Shown here: in pieces, positions 35,791 to 44,011 of the stretch
How the letters are laid out: each line of letters opens with the position of its first letter
Position numbering within the stretch: position 1 is the first letter of the stretch
Source of the DNA: Acidobacteriota bacterium
GTDB lineage: Bacteria > Acidobacteriota > Terriglobia > Bryobacterales > Bryobacteraceae
NCBI GenBank assembly: GCA_025352795.1
Contig: JANXSF010000092.1
Coordinates: 27,135-91,134 of the forward strand
Direction of reading: 5' to 3'
DNA: 64,000 bases
Notes under the pieces: generated by a model
Seen by the model: the letters and a program-made list of their open reading frames with translations, nothing else
What the model was told of the DNA's origin: nothing
The model's database searches: none
Position numbers and translations under genes: made by a program

Positions 35791-35931
35791 CTATTCCGAC
35801 CGCAGCATTTTTATGGGATCGAATCGAACCTCTCGCAGCACTGGCGGTAGCTCTGCGAATAAAGCTGCGACGAGAATAGCTAATCCTGCCAAACTGAATG
35901 ATTCGGGACGGGCACCAGGATTTATCGGACT
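35791..35931 (-). pseudogene. C-terminal remnant of an FtsX-like (ADOP-type) permease
   Basis: On the minus strand 46 codons are open, bounded by a TAA at 35932-35934 and ending in TAG at 35791. They read LAGLAILVAALFAELPPV, then LREVRFDPIKMLRSE at the end. That is the last transmembrane helix and the (A/V)R.DP...LR.E terminus of acidobacterial ABC permeases of the MacB/FtsX (ADOP) type, normally about 800 residues long. There is no start codon and nothing recognisable upstream, so this is a decayed tail. Confidence 0.7.
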
Positions 35932-35983
35932 TTACCAATTCAATAATTTCATCATAATTGGATAGAATCGGAGAGGACTGCAA

Positions 35984-36339
35984 ATGGATTCCCTGCATCA
36001 CTGCCGCAACTGCAACAAGCTGCTAGTCGGCCAATACTGCGCGTCCTGCGGTCAAGCCGCGCACACCCCACCCTTGCTCATTTCTTCCACGATCTGGTCC
36101 ACGAACTGGTCCATGTGGACGGCAAAATCTTCCGCTCCTTGCGCGCTCTCTTCCTTCGCCCTGGTTTGCTTACTGCGGAATACTGGGCTGGTCACATCGT
36201 CTCCTGGGTTCGTCCAATTCGCCTGTTCCTCATCGGAGTTACTTCTTGGTTTTGGCGCGGCGAAACTTGTGGAATTTGGTTGGGTGAAGCAGGCTCACTG
36301 TTAGAGTGCCCGGGACGAATAGCGAAAAAATTTGATTGA
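35984..36339 (+). pseudogene. Frameshifted and truncated DUF3667-like membrane protein
   Basis: From the ATG at 35984 the frame gives HCRNCNKLLVGQYCASCGQA, the N-terminal zinc ribbon of DUF3667 proteins. Just after (about 36060) the family match continues in another frame: LAHFFHDLVHELVHVDGKIF, RSLRALFLRPGLLTAEYWAG and WVRPIRLFLI. This is the conserved block that precedes the transmembrane segments. After ~36240 the match stops and the reading runs into unrelated sequence opposite an NTF2-like gene. One frameshift and loss of the membrane half make a functional product unlikely. Confidence 0.75.
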
Positions 36340-36649
36340 CCAGGTGAGATGGATGGAAGTTGTATTTGGGTTCGCCATGCTCGCCTTTGATTGTTCCACC
36401 CGCCTCGCCAGCAATCAACATTGTGTCCCCATCGGCCATCGTGCGGTCTACACGAACCCAGTAATCAGGACACATCGCGAAATAGCCCCTCCAGCCAGCC
36501 TCCATGGATTTCGAACCAGTTATCCGATTCGACAAAGAGTCCACGAATACGAAATCCTTGTCCATCAGCGCCGAAAGGCCCGCAACATCCTGCGAGTTGA
36601 TTGCGGCCAGCCACTCTCTAAGAACATCGGAAATGCTTAATGGCACCAT
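36239..36649 (-). CDS. NTF2/SnoaL-like protein with aberrant C-terminus
   Basis: A 136-residue frame. The first 100 residues follow the SnoaL pattern: LREWLAAINSQDVAGLSALM, KDFVFVDSLSNRITGSKSME, GWRGYFAMCPDYWVRVDRTM, MLIAGEAGGTIKG. The usual final strands (an AW-A-V..G.I..WQVYAD-like block) are missing; instead the frame ends in a run of unlikely sequence (LFVPGTLTVSLLHPTKFHKF) that overlaps the DUF3667 remnant on the other strand. So the gene has probably lost its 3' end, either through deletion or a frameshift near 36330. It may be non-functional. Its ATG at 36649 is plausible. Confidence 0.5.
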   Translation of the reverse strand: MVPLSISDVLREWLAAINSQDVAGLSALMDKDFVFVDSLSNRITGSKSMEAGWRGYFAMCPDYWVRVDRTMADGDTMLIAGEAGGTIKGEHGEPKYNFHPSHLVNQIFSLFVPGTLTVSLLHPTKFHKFRRAKTKK

Positions 36650-36712
36650 AAAAGCTGACTACCATTAACACAGTGCTTCCGGAGGATCCCCTTCGGGCTG
36701 GTGCACAGGCGA

Positions 36713-37537
36713 TTATGACGCAGCCCCCGCCACAACGGGATGCAGAGCCTTATTTCGCTGGCTTCGGTAAGGTAGGTTTCGGGACAGAACCCAATTCGCT
36801 TCCGGAGTGCGTTCGGCGCCATCAACCACCACCACCGGAACTAGACTTTTGCGCCTCTCAAGTCTCAGGCCGAGACGCTCCTTGGCGAACCGCTGCCACA
36901 GCGTGAACATGTCCGCACCTGGCTCCGGCCGGATGTCAATCGCGAGATCATACACGTCTTCTAGCCCCGTTTTATCCAGCACGACGGGTGGCGTCCCTTT
37001 TCCAATCCCAGGTCCTGTCGGATCGTCTAGTGTGGAAATCGTCAACTGCACAGCGATCACGTCGGCTCGTTGGCGCATCCCGCCGTGAAATGGGAATCCG
37101 CCATTGGATACTGCCAGTGCGCCTCTCTTTGCCGGACTGATTTTCGGCCCGCCCTTATCGACCGTCAATTCGTATGCACGCGTAGTAAGAAGTTCCGTAT
37201 GTACCTGCAAGTGGAAACGCTCCGCCAACAGTGTCAGTAACATGGTGCGCAGCCGTTCTCGGCTGACTTCGGCTCCTGTTCGAGCATCGATTTCATACTC
37301 GTTCTCATCGAGCCAACGCGGGCCGGTCACTTGGTTCATCTGCATACCAAGCGCTTCGGATACCAGTCGGCGTAAGGTCACGTTCCGTCCAATTAACTGC
37401 GTCAGTGACACCTTAAGCTGGTTGTTGTAGTCTGGGCCGACGGGTCGCGGGCTGGCTTTGACCGAAGCGATTTCAAACATCGCTTGTTGGGCAAACGCTG
37501 CCAAGCTGAAGGCGACAATGACTAATCCTGCTCGCAT
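36713..37537 (-). CDS. TIGR03435-type soil-associated protein
   Basis: A 274-residue exported protein (MRAGLVIVAFSLAAFAQQ). It carries the TIGR03435 order: FEIASVKASPRPVGP after the signal, ITQLIGR-like NVTLRRLVSEALGMQMNQVT, LRTMLLTLLAERFHLQVHTE, TRAYELTVDKGGPKISPAK, and LEDVYDLAIDIRPEPGADMF then VVVVDGAERTPEAN. This family is strongly expanded in Solibacter-like Acidobacteria; members often occur near M56-peptidase/BlaR-like genes, but none is here. The last ~25 residues beyond the PEAN motif are an unusual extension. Function unknown. Its base composition looks richer in G+C than that of its neighbours. Confidence 0.85.
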   Translation of the reverse strand: MRAGLVIVAFSLAAFAQQAMFEIASVKASPRPVGPDYNNQLKVSLTQLIGRNVTLRRLVSEALGMQMNQVTGPRWLDENEYEIDARTGAEVSRERLRTMLLTLLAERFHLQVHTELLTTRAYELTVDKGGPKISPAKRGALAVSNGGFPFHGGMRQRADVIAVQLTISTLDDPTGPGIGKGTPPVVLDKTGLEDVYDLAIDIRPEPGADMFTLWQRFAKERLGLRLERRKSLVPVVVVDGAERTPEANWVLSRNLPYRSQRNKALHPVVAGAAS

Positions 37538-37666
37538 CGGTAACTCTCAACTTAGTGAGTATGTCACACCGACGCAACTAATAAATTTGATCTTCACCGA
37601 TAAGTGACTGGATTTTCTTCAGCGGTATGTGACGCCATTCCGCACTGATCGTGAGGGCGCGACAGA

Positions 37667-38482
37667 TTAGTTATCAGTGGCGCGTTCGACGCGGTCAATG
37701 ACCATGGCGTCGACGGCACCACGCTTGGCTTCGATCTTCAGTCCGAGCTTCTGCTGCATCACGAGGAGAAGCCCGGGGAGGGGCGTATCTGGCGGACCGT
37801 GTGGTAATTGGCCACCGAACTGGGTTTCGTCGGGTGTCCACGTAATTTCGAAGTCGTAGCGGCCGCTCAGACCGGTGGTGTCGACTACGGGGCGGTCGAG
37901 GATGGCGCGGTTAAGCAGGCCAGCGAACTGGGTGATCGTGATGTTGTGTGCGGGCAACGTAATGTGATCGATGCCACCGCTTGATGCCGGGTAGACGACG
38001 CTCGTCATATTTGGCGCTTCATCTGGCGGCGCTTCGGTCGCTTTGAGTTTCAGGCCGTCCTTTGAAATAGTGAGGTCGTAGATGTTGAATTGCTTCTTTT
38101 CGCGATGGAAGCTAAGGTTGCATCGTTCAATGAGCAGCTTTCGTAGCATGGCCATCTGGTCGTCCCAAGTGGGCCGTTTGTCGCCCGGTGTCTTGGCAAG
38201 GATTTCCCAAGGTTGGCTGCGTACCCATGCGGGTCCGCCTGAGATCGCGCGGGGATGGAGGTCATAGGCTGCCGCGATCATGTCGTGCACGGTATAGTTC
38301 TTCGCCTGAAATGTGTGCGCGCTTTGCATCCGGAAGTATCGGCCAGCGCGTTCGTCCTGTGGACCCGCAGGTTTGATTGTGGCAACCTCGAAGGCATCAA
38401 ACTGGGCCGGGAGCAACGGAGTGGCCGCAATATATGCCAAAGCCGGAAGGAACCTCAGAGGCCTGAAAACCATTCCATACAT
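37667..38482 (-). CDS. TIGR03435-type soil-associated protein (second copy)
   Basis: About 271 residues from the ATG at 38482 (MYGMVFRPLRFLPALAYIAA as signal). The family motifs are present: FEVATIKPAGPQDERAGR, YTVHDMIAAAYDLHPRAISG, MLRKLLIERCNLSFHREKKQ, NIYDLTISKDGLKLKATEAP, LLNRAILDRPVVDTTGLSGR, YDFEITWTPDET and AMVIDRVERATDN at the end. Here the protein stops right after the canonical V-RVERAT-N motif, unlike the upstream copy. The two are distant paralogues in tandem, separated by about 130 bases and both on the minus strand. No function is known for the family. Confidence 0.87.
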   Translation of the reverse strand: MYGMVFRPLRFLPALAYIAATPLLPAQFDAFEVATIKPAGPQDERAGRYFRMQSAHTFQAKNYTVHDMIAAAYDLHPRAISGGPAWVRSQPWEILAKTPGDKRPTWDDQMAMLRKLLIERCNLSFHREKKQFNIYDLTISKDGLKLKATEAPPDEAPNMTSVVYPASSGGIDHITLPAHNITITQFAGLLNRAILDRPVVDTTGLSGRYDFEITWTPDETQFGGQLPHGPPDTPLPGLLLVMQQKLGLKIEAKRGAVDAMVIDRVERATDN

Positions 38483-38632
38483 ATGGCGATGGTAGCGCGA
38501 TTGTTTTGGCACGGCGCACCAGAAAGTAGAATCAGACGCCCGAAATTCGTGAGCAACTTAGTAGTCGAGCCCCCAATGCAAGCAACAAAAGTATCGTAAA
38601 CATTTGCCACCTAGTAGAATAGAAACTTCCCC

Positions 38633-39913
38633 ATGGACGTTTCAATAACCCCTGCTTCTTCCCTCAACGGTGCTGTGCGCCTGCCTGGTGACAAATCCAT
38701 TTCGCATCGCTATGGAATGCTTTCCGCCATTGCCGAAGGCCCTTCCACTCTGCACAATTATTCCACCGGTGCTGATTGCCATTCCACCCTGAACTGCATG
38801 GAGAGTCTGGGAATCGCCATTGAAAGAGACGGAACCGACATCATCGTTCAAGGTCAGGGACTTCACGGGCTGAAGGAATTTGCAGGCATCCTCGACGCCG
38901 GTAATTCCGGATCCACCATCCGCATGCTCAGTGGCATTCTCGCCGGGCAACAATTCACTTCGCGCATTGAAGGCGATGAATCGCTGGCCCGCAGACCCAT
39001 GGCTCGCATCATGAAACCACTGGCCGAAATGGGCGCGGTGATTTCGGCGCGCGATAGCAGCTACACTCCGCTGGTGATTCAGGGCCGCAAGCTGAAAGCC
39101 ATCGATTACACTTCCCCGGTGGCCAGCGCGCAAGTGAAAAGTTGTATCTTGTTCGCGGGCCTTTATGCCGACGGCGTGACCACTGTGCGCGAATCCATCA
39201 AGACTCGCGATCATAGTGAAATTGCGTTGGAAGGCTTTGGCGCAGAGATCAAAGTGATCGGCAAGAATGTGTCCATCACCGGAGGCAAGCCGCTCACCGG
39301 GCGCGAACTGACCATTCCTGGCGACCTCTCCTCTGCCGCATTCTTTCTAGTTGCAGCCACCATGGCCAAGCAGGCGCGCGTTTTGATCACTGGCGTGGGC
39401 TTGAATCCAACTCGCTCTGCACTGCTCGATTTTTTGGTTGGGGGTGGTGCCAACATCAAAATCCAAGACATCCGTTCCGATGGCGGTGAACTGACTGGCG
39501 ACCTTCTGGTGCAAAATGCAAAATTCCAAGGTGGCTTTGTCGATCGTGACTTGGCTGCTGCCCTGATAGACGAATTGCCCGTGCTAGCCGTGCTGGCCGC
39601 TACTAGCGAAAACGGAATGACCGTTCGCGATGCTGCCGAACTTCGTGTGAAGGAAACAGACCGCATCGCCACCGTTGCCGAAAACATGCGTCGCATGGGG
39701 ATTGAAATTTCCACCTTTGAAGATGGCTTCCACGTTCCTGGTAAGCAGCAATTCCAGGGTGCTGAAGTGGAATCGTTTGGGGATCATCGCATAGCCATGG
39801 CGTTTGCTGTTGCGGGACTTTCCGCCACCGGGCAGACCATAGTTAAGGAAGCCGAAGCAGCTTCAGTTTCGTTTCCAGAGTTCTACAATTTGTTGAATCA
39901 CCTTCGGGGATAA
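38633..39913 (+). CDS. aroA: 3-phosphoshikimate 1-carboxyvinyltransferase (EPSP synthase)
   Basis: AroA joins PEP to shikimate-3-phosphate in the chorismate pathway. The 426-residue sequence is full length with all key blocks: LPGDKSISHR (phosphate/PEP-binding lysine), LDAGNSGSTIRML, RRPMARIMKPLAEMGA, SAQVKSCILFAGLYA, RVKETDRIA and FGDHRIAMAFAVAGL. It has R-x-H-x-E (RDHSE) and N-x-T-R (NPTR), the signatures of class II enzymes, which are naturally less sensitive to glyphosate. The aroA stop is only four bases before coxB, so an aromatic biosynthesis gene appears to be co-transcribed with a terminal oxidase, an unusual pairing. Confidence 0.97.
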   Translation: MDVSITPASSLNGAVRLPGDKSISHRYGMLSAIAEGPSTLHNYSTGADCHSTLNCMESLGIAIERDGTDIIVQGQGLHGLKEFAGILDAGNSGSTIRMLSGILAGQQFTSRIEGDESLARRPMARIMKPLAEMGAVISARDSSYTPLVIQGRKLKAIDYTSPVASAQVKSCILFAGLYADGVTTVRESIKTRDHSEIALEGFGAEIKVIGKNVSITGGKPLTGRELTIPGDLSSAAFFLVAATMAKQARVLITGVGLNPTRSALLDFLVGGGANIKIQDIRSDGGELTGDLLVQNAKFQGGFVDRDLAAALIDELPVLAVLAATSENGMTVRDAAELRVKETDRIATVAENMRRMGIEISTFEDGFHVPGKQQFQGAEVESFGDHRIAMAFAVAGLSATGQTIVKEAEAASVSFPEFYNLLNHLRG

Positions 39914-39917
39914 AACG

Positions 39918-40706
39918 ATGGGCTTGGCTATTCTGGTTTGGATTTTGACCGTCGGCGTGATCTCCCTCTGCGTCGGCGGAGTGTGGTGGTTCCCAGCGCC
40001 CATTTCCCAACACGCCTTCAATTTCGACACACACTTTTCCAGGATGCTATGGGTGGCCGGTGCAATCTTCTTATTGGCGCAGGGCCTTCTCGGCTACGCT
40101 ATCTTACGATTCCGTGATCAAGGTCACCCTGCCACACACAACGAAGGCAACGCCAGGCTGGAGGTTGTTTGGACCATGGTCACCGCCGTGGTCTTCATCG
40201 GCTTTGCGCTGATCGGCAACAAGATTTGGGCCAGTGTCCACATGGATAAATCTGGCGATGCAACCATCAAAATTGAGGTCCTGGCCAAACAGTTTTCCTG
40301 GAATTTTCGTTACCCAGGTCCGGATGGCAAACTTGGCCGCACCGATGTGAAGTTCATCCGCGATTCCGCAGGTAACCCATTCGGCATTGACGCCCAAGAC
40401 CCCGCAGGCCGCGACGACGTCATCTCCAGCGCCATTCGTGTTCCACGTGGAATCTTAGTGGAACTCACCTTGCGATCTCGCGATGTGATCCATAATTTCT
40501 TCGTTCGTGAACTGCGTCTGAAGCAGGACATTGTTCCGGGCATGGCCATTCCTTTGCGATTCAGAGCGGATAAAGAAGGTACCTATGAAGTGCCTTGTTC
40601 TGAGCTATGCGGATTGGGACATCATCAGATGCGCACCACGCTGATCGTAATGTCTGCTGAAGATTTTCAGATTTGGCTGAAGGATGAAGACAGGAAGCCT
40701 CGATGA
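39918..40706 (+). CDS. coxB: Cytochrome c oxidase subunit II
   Basis: A 262-residue subunit II. Two N-terminal transmembrane helices (residues ~3-28 and ~43-65, plus VVWTMVTAVVFIGFALI) anchor a periplasmic cupredoxin domain. The CuA ligands are intact: histidine in DVIHNFF, and CSELCGLGHHQM supplying two cysteines, a histidine and the methionine. A conserved glutamate lies between the cysteines. It accepts electrons from cytochrome c; no fused cytochrome c domain is present, so a separate cytochrome c must deliver electrons. It overlaps coxA by four bases (ATGA). A 20-residue insert rich in Asp (DAQDPAGRDDV) precedes the CuA domain. Confidence 0.95.
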   Translation: MGLAILVWILTVGVISLCVGGVWWFPAPISQHAFNFDTHFSRMLWVAGAIFLLAQGLLGYAILRFRDQGHPATHNEGNARLEVVWTMVTAVVFIGFALIGNKIWASVHMDKSGDATIKIEVLAKQFSWNFRYPGPDGKLGRTDVKFIRDSAGNPFGIDAQDPAGRDDVISSAIRVPRGILVELTLRSRDVIHNFFVRELRLKQDIVPGMAIPLRFRADKEGTYEVPCSELCGLGHHQMRTTLIVMSAEDFQIWLKDEDRKPR

Positions 40707-42373
40707 AAATCTTTTCCACTGATCACAAAGTCATCGGCAAACAATACCTCACGCTGGCATTCTTCTCGGTCGCACTGGGCATTGTGCTCAGCCTAATCAT
40801 GCGGTTCCATCTGATCCGCCCAGACGCCAAAATAAGTTGGTTTGCCACACTATGGCCGGTCGGTGCCACAGGCGGCATCATGACCCCTGAACTGTATTTA
40901 TCGTTGATGAGCATTCACGGCACACTCATGGTTTTCTTCGTACTCAGCACGGCTCCACAAGGCGGCTTTGGGAATTACTTTCTGCCCCTGCAAATCGGTG
41001 CGCCGAAGATGGCCTTCCCCGTGTTGAGCATGCTTTCTTTTTGGACAACGTTCCTGGCATTGATGGCCCTACTGGCTTCCTTCGCAGTGGAAGGCGGTGC
41101 GCCGCTGAGTGGCTGGACGGCCTACCCTCCGCTATCGGCATTGGGACAAGTGGCAGGGCCCGGGCAAGGGCTGGGGATGGATTGCTGGATCGTCAGCATC
41201 GCACTGTTTTCAATCGCATCGCTGATGGGCGCCATCAACTTCATCACTACGATATTAGATATGCGCACTGAAGGGATGAACTTGATGCGCATGCCGCTCA
41301 CCTGCTGGGGTTGGTTCGTCACAGCCATCATCAGCTTGCTGGCTTTCGGTGTGTTGTTGGCTGCGGGCATACTGCTCTTTATGGATCGCAACCTGGGTAC
41401 CAGCTTCTTCATCCCCGCAGGCTTGGTGGTTAGTGATCAACTGCAAAACCATTCCGGCGGATCGCCCATTTTGTGGCAACATTTGTTCTGGTTCTTTGGC
41501 CACCCGGAAGTCTACATCGCCATTTTGCCGGGCATGGGAATTGTCAGCACGGTGCTTTCCGTATTCGCACGCAAGCCTGTGTTTGGCTATCGGGCCATGG
41601 TCTATGCGATGTTCAGCATCGCCATATTGGGCTTCTTCGTATGGGGACACCACATGTTCATCAGCGGCATGAGCCCCTATTCATCCATCGCCTTCAGCCT
41701 GATCACCCTTGCCGTCGGTGTTCCTTCTGCCATAAAAACATTTAACTGGCTGGGAACCATTTGGGGCGGCAAAATTCGCTTCACCACTTCCATGCTGTTT
41801 GCCCTGGGCTTTGTTTCAGTATTTGTAAGCGGTGGCCTGACTGGCTTGTTCCTGGGGCAGCCTGCAATTGATTTGTACTTTCACGATACTTACTTCGTGG
41901 TGGGCCATTTTCACATGATCATGGGTGTGGCTGCCATCTTCGCCATCTTCAGTGCTATGTACTTTTGGTTCCCTAAAATGTATGGACGTATGATGAACGA
42001 TAACCTGGGCCAAGTACATTTTTACCTGACATTCATCGGCGTCTACGCGATTTTCATCCCCATGCATTTTTTGGGAATCCTGGGTGCCCCGCGCCGCTAT
42101 GCCGATTTCAAAGAACTTGAGTTCCTGGCGAAATCTGGGATCTTGCAGCGGATCACAACCTATTCTGCGTACTGCACCGCAGCCGCTCAACTGCTGTTCT
42201 TCGGAAGTTATTTCTATGCCAAGTGGCGCGGACCGCTGGCCACAATCAACCCATGGGATGCCACAACGCTGGAATGGACAGAGCCATCCGAATCGAACGT
42301 GGTGAACCATGCTCCCGACGTCTACTCCTTACCAGGCGAGGAAAAAGACTTCGTCATGCAATCGGATCAATGA
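40703..42373 (+). CDS. coxA: Cytochrome c oxidase subunit I (heme-copper oxidase, A1-like)
   Basis: A 556-residue catalytic subunit with 12 hydrophobic helices. Ligands can be seen: MSIHGTLMVF (low-spin heme a), WFFGHPEVYIAILPGMGI (CuB histidine, the cross-linked tyrosine and the glutamate of the D-channel, which marks A1-type oxidases), WGHHMFISG (two more CuB histidines) and DTYFVVGHFHMIMG (both heme histidines). The C-terminus ends in a polar tail. It reduces O2 to water and pumps protons. The overlap with coxB and the short gap to coxC show one operon. Confidence 0.97.
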   Translation: MKIFSTDHKVIGKQYLTLAFFSVALGIVLSLIMRFHLIRPDAKISWFATLWPVGATGGIMTPELYLSLMSIHGTLMVFFVLSTAPQGGFGNYFLPLQIGAPKMAFPVLSMLSFWTTFLALMALLASFAVEGGAPLSGWTAYPPLSALGQVAGPGQGLGMDCWIVSIALFSIASLMGAINFITTILDMRTEGMNLMRMPLTCWGWFVTAIISLLAFGVLLAAGILLFMDRNLGTSFFIPAGLVVSDQLQNHSGGSPILWQHLFWFFGHPEVYIAILPGMGIVSTVLSVFARKPVFGYRAMVYAMFSIAILGFFVWGHHMFISGMSPYSSIAFSLITLAVGVPSAIKTFNWLGTIWGGKIRFTTSMLFALGFVSVFVSGGLTGLFLGQPAIDLYFHDTYFVVGHFHMIMGVAAIFAIFSAMYFWFPKMYGRMMNDNLGQVHFYLTFIGVYAIFIPMHFLGILGAPRRYADFKELEFLAKSGILQRITTYSAYCTAAAQLLFFGSYFYAKWRGPLATINPWDATTLEWTEPSESNVVNHAPDVYSLPGEEKDFVMQSDQ

Positions 42374-42385
42374 TACAGAAATGAC

Positions 42386-42856
42386 ATGCAGAAATCGAAA
42401 ACAGCAGTTGCATTATTACTGATCGCAATCGGCATGGTGTTCGCGTCATTGACGTCGGCAATGGTGGTTCGTCGCGGCTTAGGTGGCGATTGGAGAGCGC
42501 TGCCATTCACCGCGCTAAGCTTGGGGAATCTTTTGATCCTGATGGCATCCAGCGTAGCGTTAGAATTTGCACGACGACAAAAGTCCAGCGGCTTATGGTG
42601 GCTGTCATGCTGCCTGGGTGCACTGTTCCTAATGATGCAACTTCTGGTTTGGCGGGATCTGATGAGTGCTGGATTCAACGTAGCAACCAATCCGTCCAGT
42701 AGCTTTTTCTACTTGATCTCTGGTCTTCACGGAACGCTGGTCCTGGGCGGCTTAGCGGCGCTGGCAACAACCCGCGCTATGGTGGCCACCTGGTATTGGC
42801 ACGGCATGTCCATCCTTTGGATGTACCTGATGCTGCTGTTCCAATGGATGCAGTAA
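42386..42856 (+). CDS. coxC: Cytochrome c oxidase subunit III, short form
   Basis: A 156-residue membrane protein with five hydrophobic helices. Features of subunit III are MVVRRGLGGDWRALPF, LEFARRQKSSGLWWL, then LISGLHGTLVLGGLAALA and TWYWHGMSILWMYLMLLFQW near the end. Typical subunit III has seven helices and about 260 residues; the first two helices are missing, as in many Acidobacteria and Proteobacteria that have a short form, with the missing part sometimes supplied by subunit I. It helps stabilise the oxygen path. The TAA overlaps the next ATG (TAATG). Confidence 0.85.
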   Translation: MQKSKTAVALLLIAIGMVFASLTSAMVVRRGLGGDWRALPFTALSLGNLLILMASSVALEFARRQKSSGLWWLSCCLGALFLMMQLLVWRDLMSAGFNVATNPSSSFFYLISGLHGTLVLGGLAALATTRAMVATWYWHGMSILWMYLMLLFQWMQ

Positions 42857-43023
42857 TGACAGCGATCCCGATCCTACTGGCCCAATGTGTGATGTGCGCA
42901 CGCACCGCCGCAGCCCAAAATCTGGAACGTGTGGCCGTGCTTAACCAAGGAATTTTAATCCTTCTCATTCCACCACTGGCCGCTTTTGGGGCCATTTTGT
43001 TGATGGCGTGGCGACGCCGTTAG
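42856..43023 (+). CDS. Small CxxC membrane protein closing the oxidase operon
   Basis: A 55-residue protein starting at the ATG that overlaps the coxC stop (42854-42858). It reads MTAIPILLAQCVMCARTAAA, QNLERVAVLNQGILILLIPP, then a short helix and ending MAWRRR. One C-x2-C pair and one transmembrane helix are clear. Similar tiny proteins (CPMC.RTAAAQ....LN.GIL.L) appear to be conserved beside oxidase genes in Acidobacteria as far as I recall. Copper or heme handling for the oxidase would suit the CxxC motif and context but is inference. Confidence 0.7.
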   Translation: MTAIPILLAQCVMCARTAAAQNLERVAVLNQGILILLIPPLAAFGAILLMAWRRR

Positions 43024-43139
43024 GTCATCCAGCGCCATCTTGCAGCAGTCAAACAGCGTGAAAAGGTCTATTTACGCCACTTTTAAGGCCCCAAGATGAA
43101 AAAAAGCCCAAAAACAAGCCATATTGCTCATTTATCCTC

Positions 43140-43169
43140 TTTACAGCACGCGGTAAGTTGGCTTATGAT
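43140..43169 (+). promoter_or_regulatory. Likely sigma-70-type promoter of the HU gene
   Basis: TTTACA (43140-43145) and TATGAT (43164-43169) are separated by 18 bases; each differs from consensus at one position. It would give a leader of about 100 bases before the HU start. Confidence 0.55.
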
Positions 43170-43190
43170 GAGGGTGCTTGTGGTCGAGAG

Positions 43191-43212
43191 AACATTTTTA
43201 CTCTAAAATGTT
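43191..43212 (+). promoter_or_regulatory. Hairpin in the HU leader
   Basis: AACATTTT (43191-43198) and AAAATGTT (43205-43212) form an 8-base stem around TACTCT, followed by TTTGGGG. It lies between the likely promoter and the ribosome site, so it may be a leader hairpin with attenuator or stability function, or the operator of the gene. Confidence 0.4.
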
Positions 43213-43278
43213 TTTGGGGCCGCGGCTAATCCCCTGCCCACAAATTGCAGGTACGTAACGGATGACAAGGAGTCCACT

Positions 43279-43587
43279 ATGGCAGCAGCAGTTCGAATGA
43301 CCCAGACCCAATTGATTAAGGAAATCGCCACTTCGGCCGGAATCGCCAACAAAGTAGCGAAGCAGATTCTTGAAACAATATCCGCCATCGCGGTTCGTGA
43401 AACCAAGAAAAACGGCGTGTTCGTTGTTCCGGGCATCGGACGTCTTGTCCGTGTGGACCGGAAAGCGCGCGTTGGCCGTAACCCAGCAACCGGTGCATCC
43501 ATCAAGATCCCAGCAAAGAAAGTAGTGAAGTTCCGCATCGCCAAGGCCGTCAAAGACGCCATTGTTCCACCAAAAGTTAAGAAATAA
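43279..43587 (+). CDS. HU-family DNA-binding protein
   Basis: A 102-residue histone-like protein with an AAGGAG ribosome site six bases ahead. The N-terminal MTQTQLIKEIATSAGIANKV and the saddle motif GVFVVPGIGRLVRVDRKARV then GRNPATGASIKIPAKKVVKF are the HU/IHF pattern, with the proline that intercalates DNA in NPATG. The basic C-terminal tail ends PPKVKK. HU compacts DNA and aids replication and repair. Acidobacterial HU proteins of this type are often single-copy and strongly expressed; the leader and following terminators support a monocistronic unit. Confidence 0.95.
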   Translation: MAAAVRMTQTQLIKEIATSAGIANKVAKQILETISAIAVRETKKNGVFVVPGIGRLVRVDRKARVGRNPATGASIKIPAKKVVKFRIAKAVKDAIVPPKVKK

Positions 43588-43594
43588 GTTTTCC

Positions 43595-43622
43595 ACCTCC
43601 GCACTGTTCTATAGACGGAGGT
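43595..43622. terminator. Stem-loop after HU
   Basis: ACCTCCG (43595-43601) pairs with CGGAGGT (43616-43622), 7 bases around a 14-base loop, and is followed by TTTGTGTG. It begins eight bases after the HU stop. Confidence 0.65.
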
Positions 43623-43713
43623 TTGTGTGTCGAGTATTTCAAAGAAGAGAGGATAGTGCTTAGTACGGTTCCCGCATCCGTGCCCATCGCGCAAAAATCC
43701 TGTGCTGAATATG

Positions 43714-43751
43714 AAAACCCCGCTTAGCCTTTGGGCTCTAGCGGGGTTTTT
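43714..43751. terminator. Strong rho-independent terminator, possibly bidirectional
   Basis: AAAACCCCGCT (43714-43724) and AGCGGGGTTTT (43740-43750) make an 11-base stem with an inner AGCC/GGCT pairing and a T-run. Because the A-run is symmetrical it can stop transcription from both the HU gene and the minus-strand TatA genes. Confidence 0.9.
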
Positions 43752-43807
43752 GTTGTTGATAATTCCCGATTTTGAGATCCGCGCAACTTGCGAGCGGTTC
43801 TGGAAGC

Positions 43808-43981
43808 CTATCCCTGCTTCTTTTCTTCGGCAGCTTTCTTCTCGTCATCCTTCAAGGCAGTCTTGAAGTTGCGGATGCCTTCACCCAAACCCTTCGCCAG
43901 TTCTGGAATCTTGCTGCCGCCAAACATCAGCACAGCAACTGCCAGAATGATCATCAGTTCGGTTGTTCCGAGTGAACCCAT
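43808..43981 (-). CDS. tatA: Sec-independent protein translocase TatA/E (57 codons)
   Basis: This frame is short but unmistakable. From the ATG at 43981 it reads [20 protein letters not shown], then [20 protein letters not shown] and a charged tail [17 protein letters not shown]: the single TatA transmembrane helix, the FGxxK(I)P hinge and the amphipathic helix. TatA oligomers form the passage for folded proteins in the twin-arginine system. It lies 30 bases after a second TatA gene on the same strand; TatB and TatC are not in the window. Length and charge fit the family. Confidence 0.93.
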   Translation of the reverse strand: MGSLGTTELMIILAVAVLMFGGSKIPELAKGLGEGIRNFKTALKDDEKKAAEEKKQG

Positions 43982-44011
43982 ATACACTCTCCTTAGGATT
44001 GAGAAGTCAGT

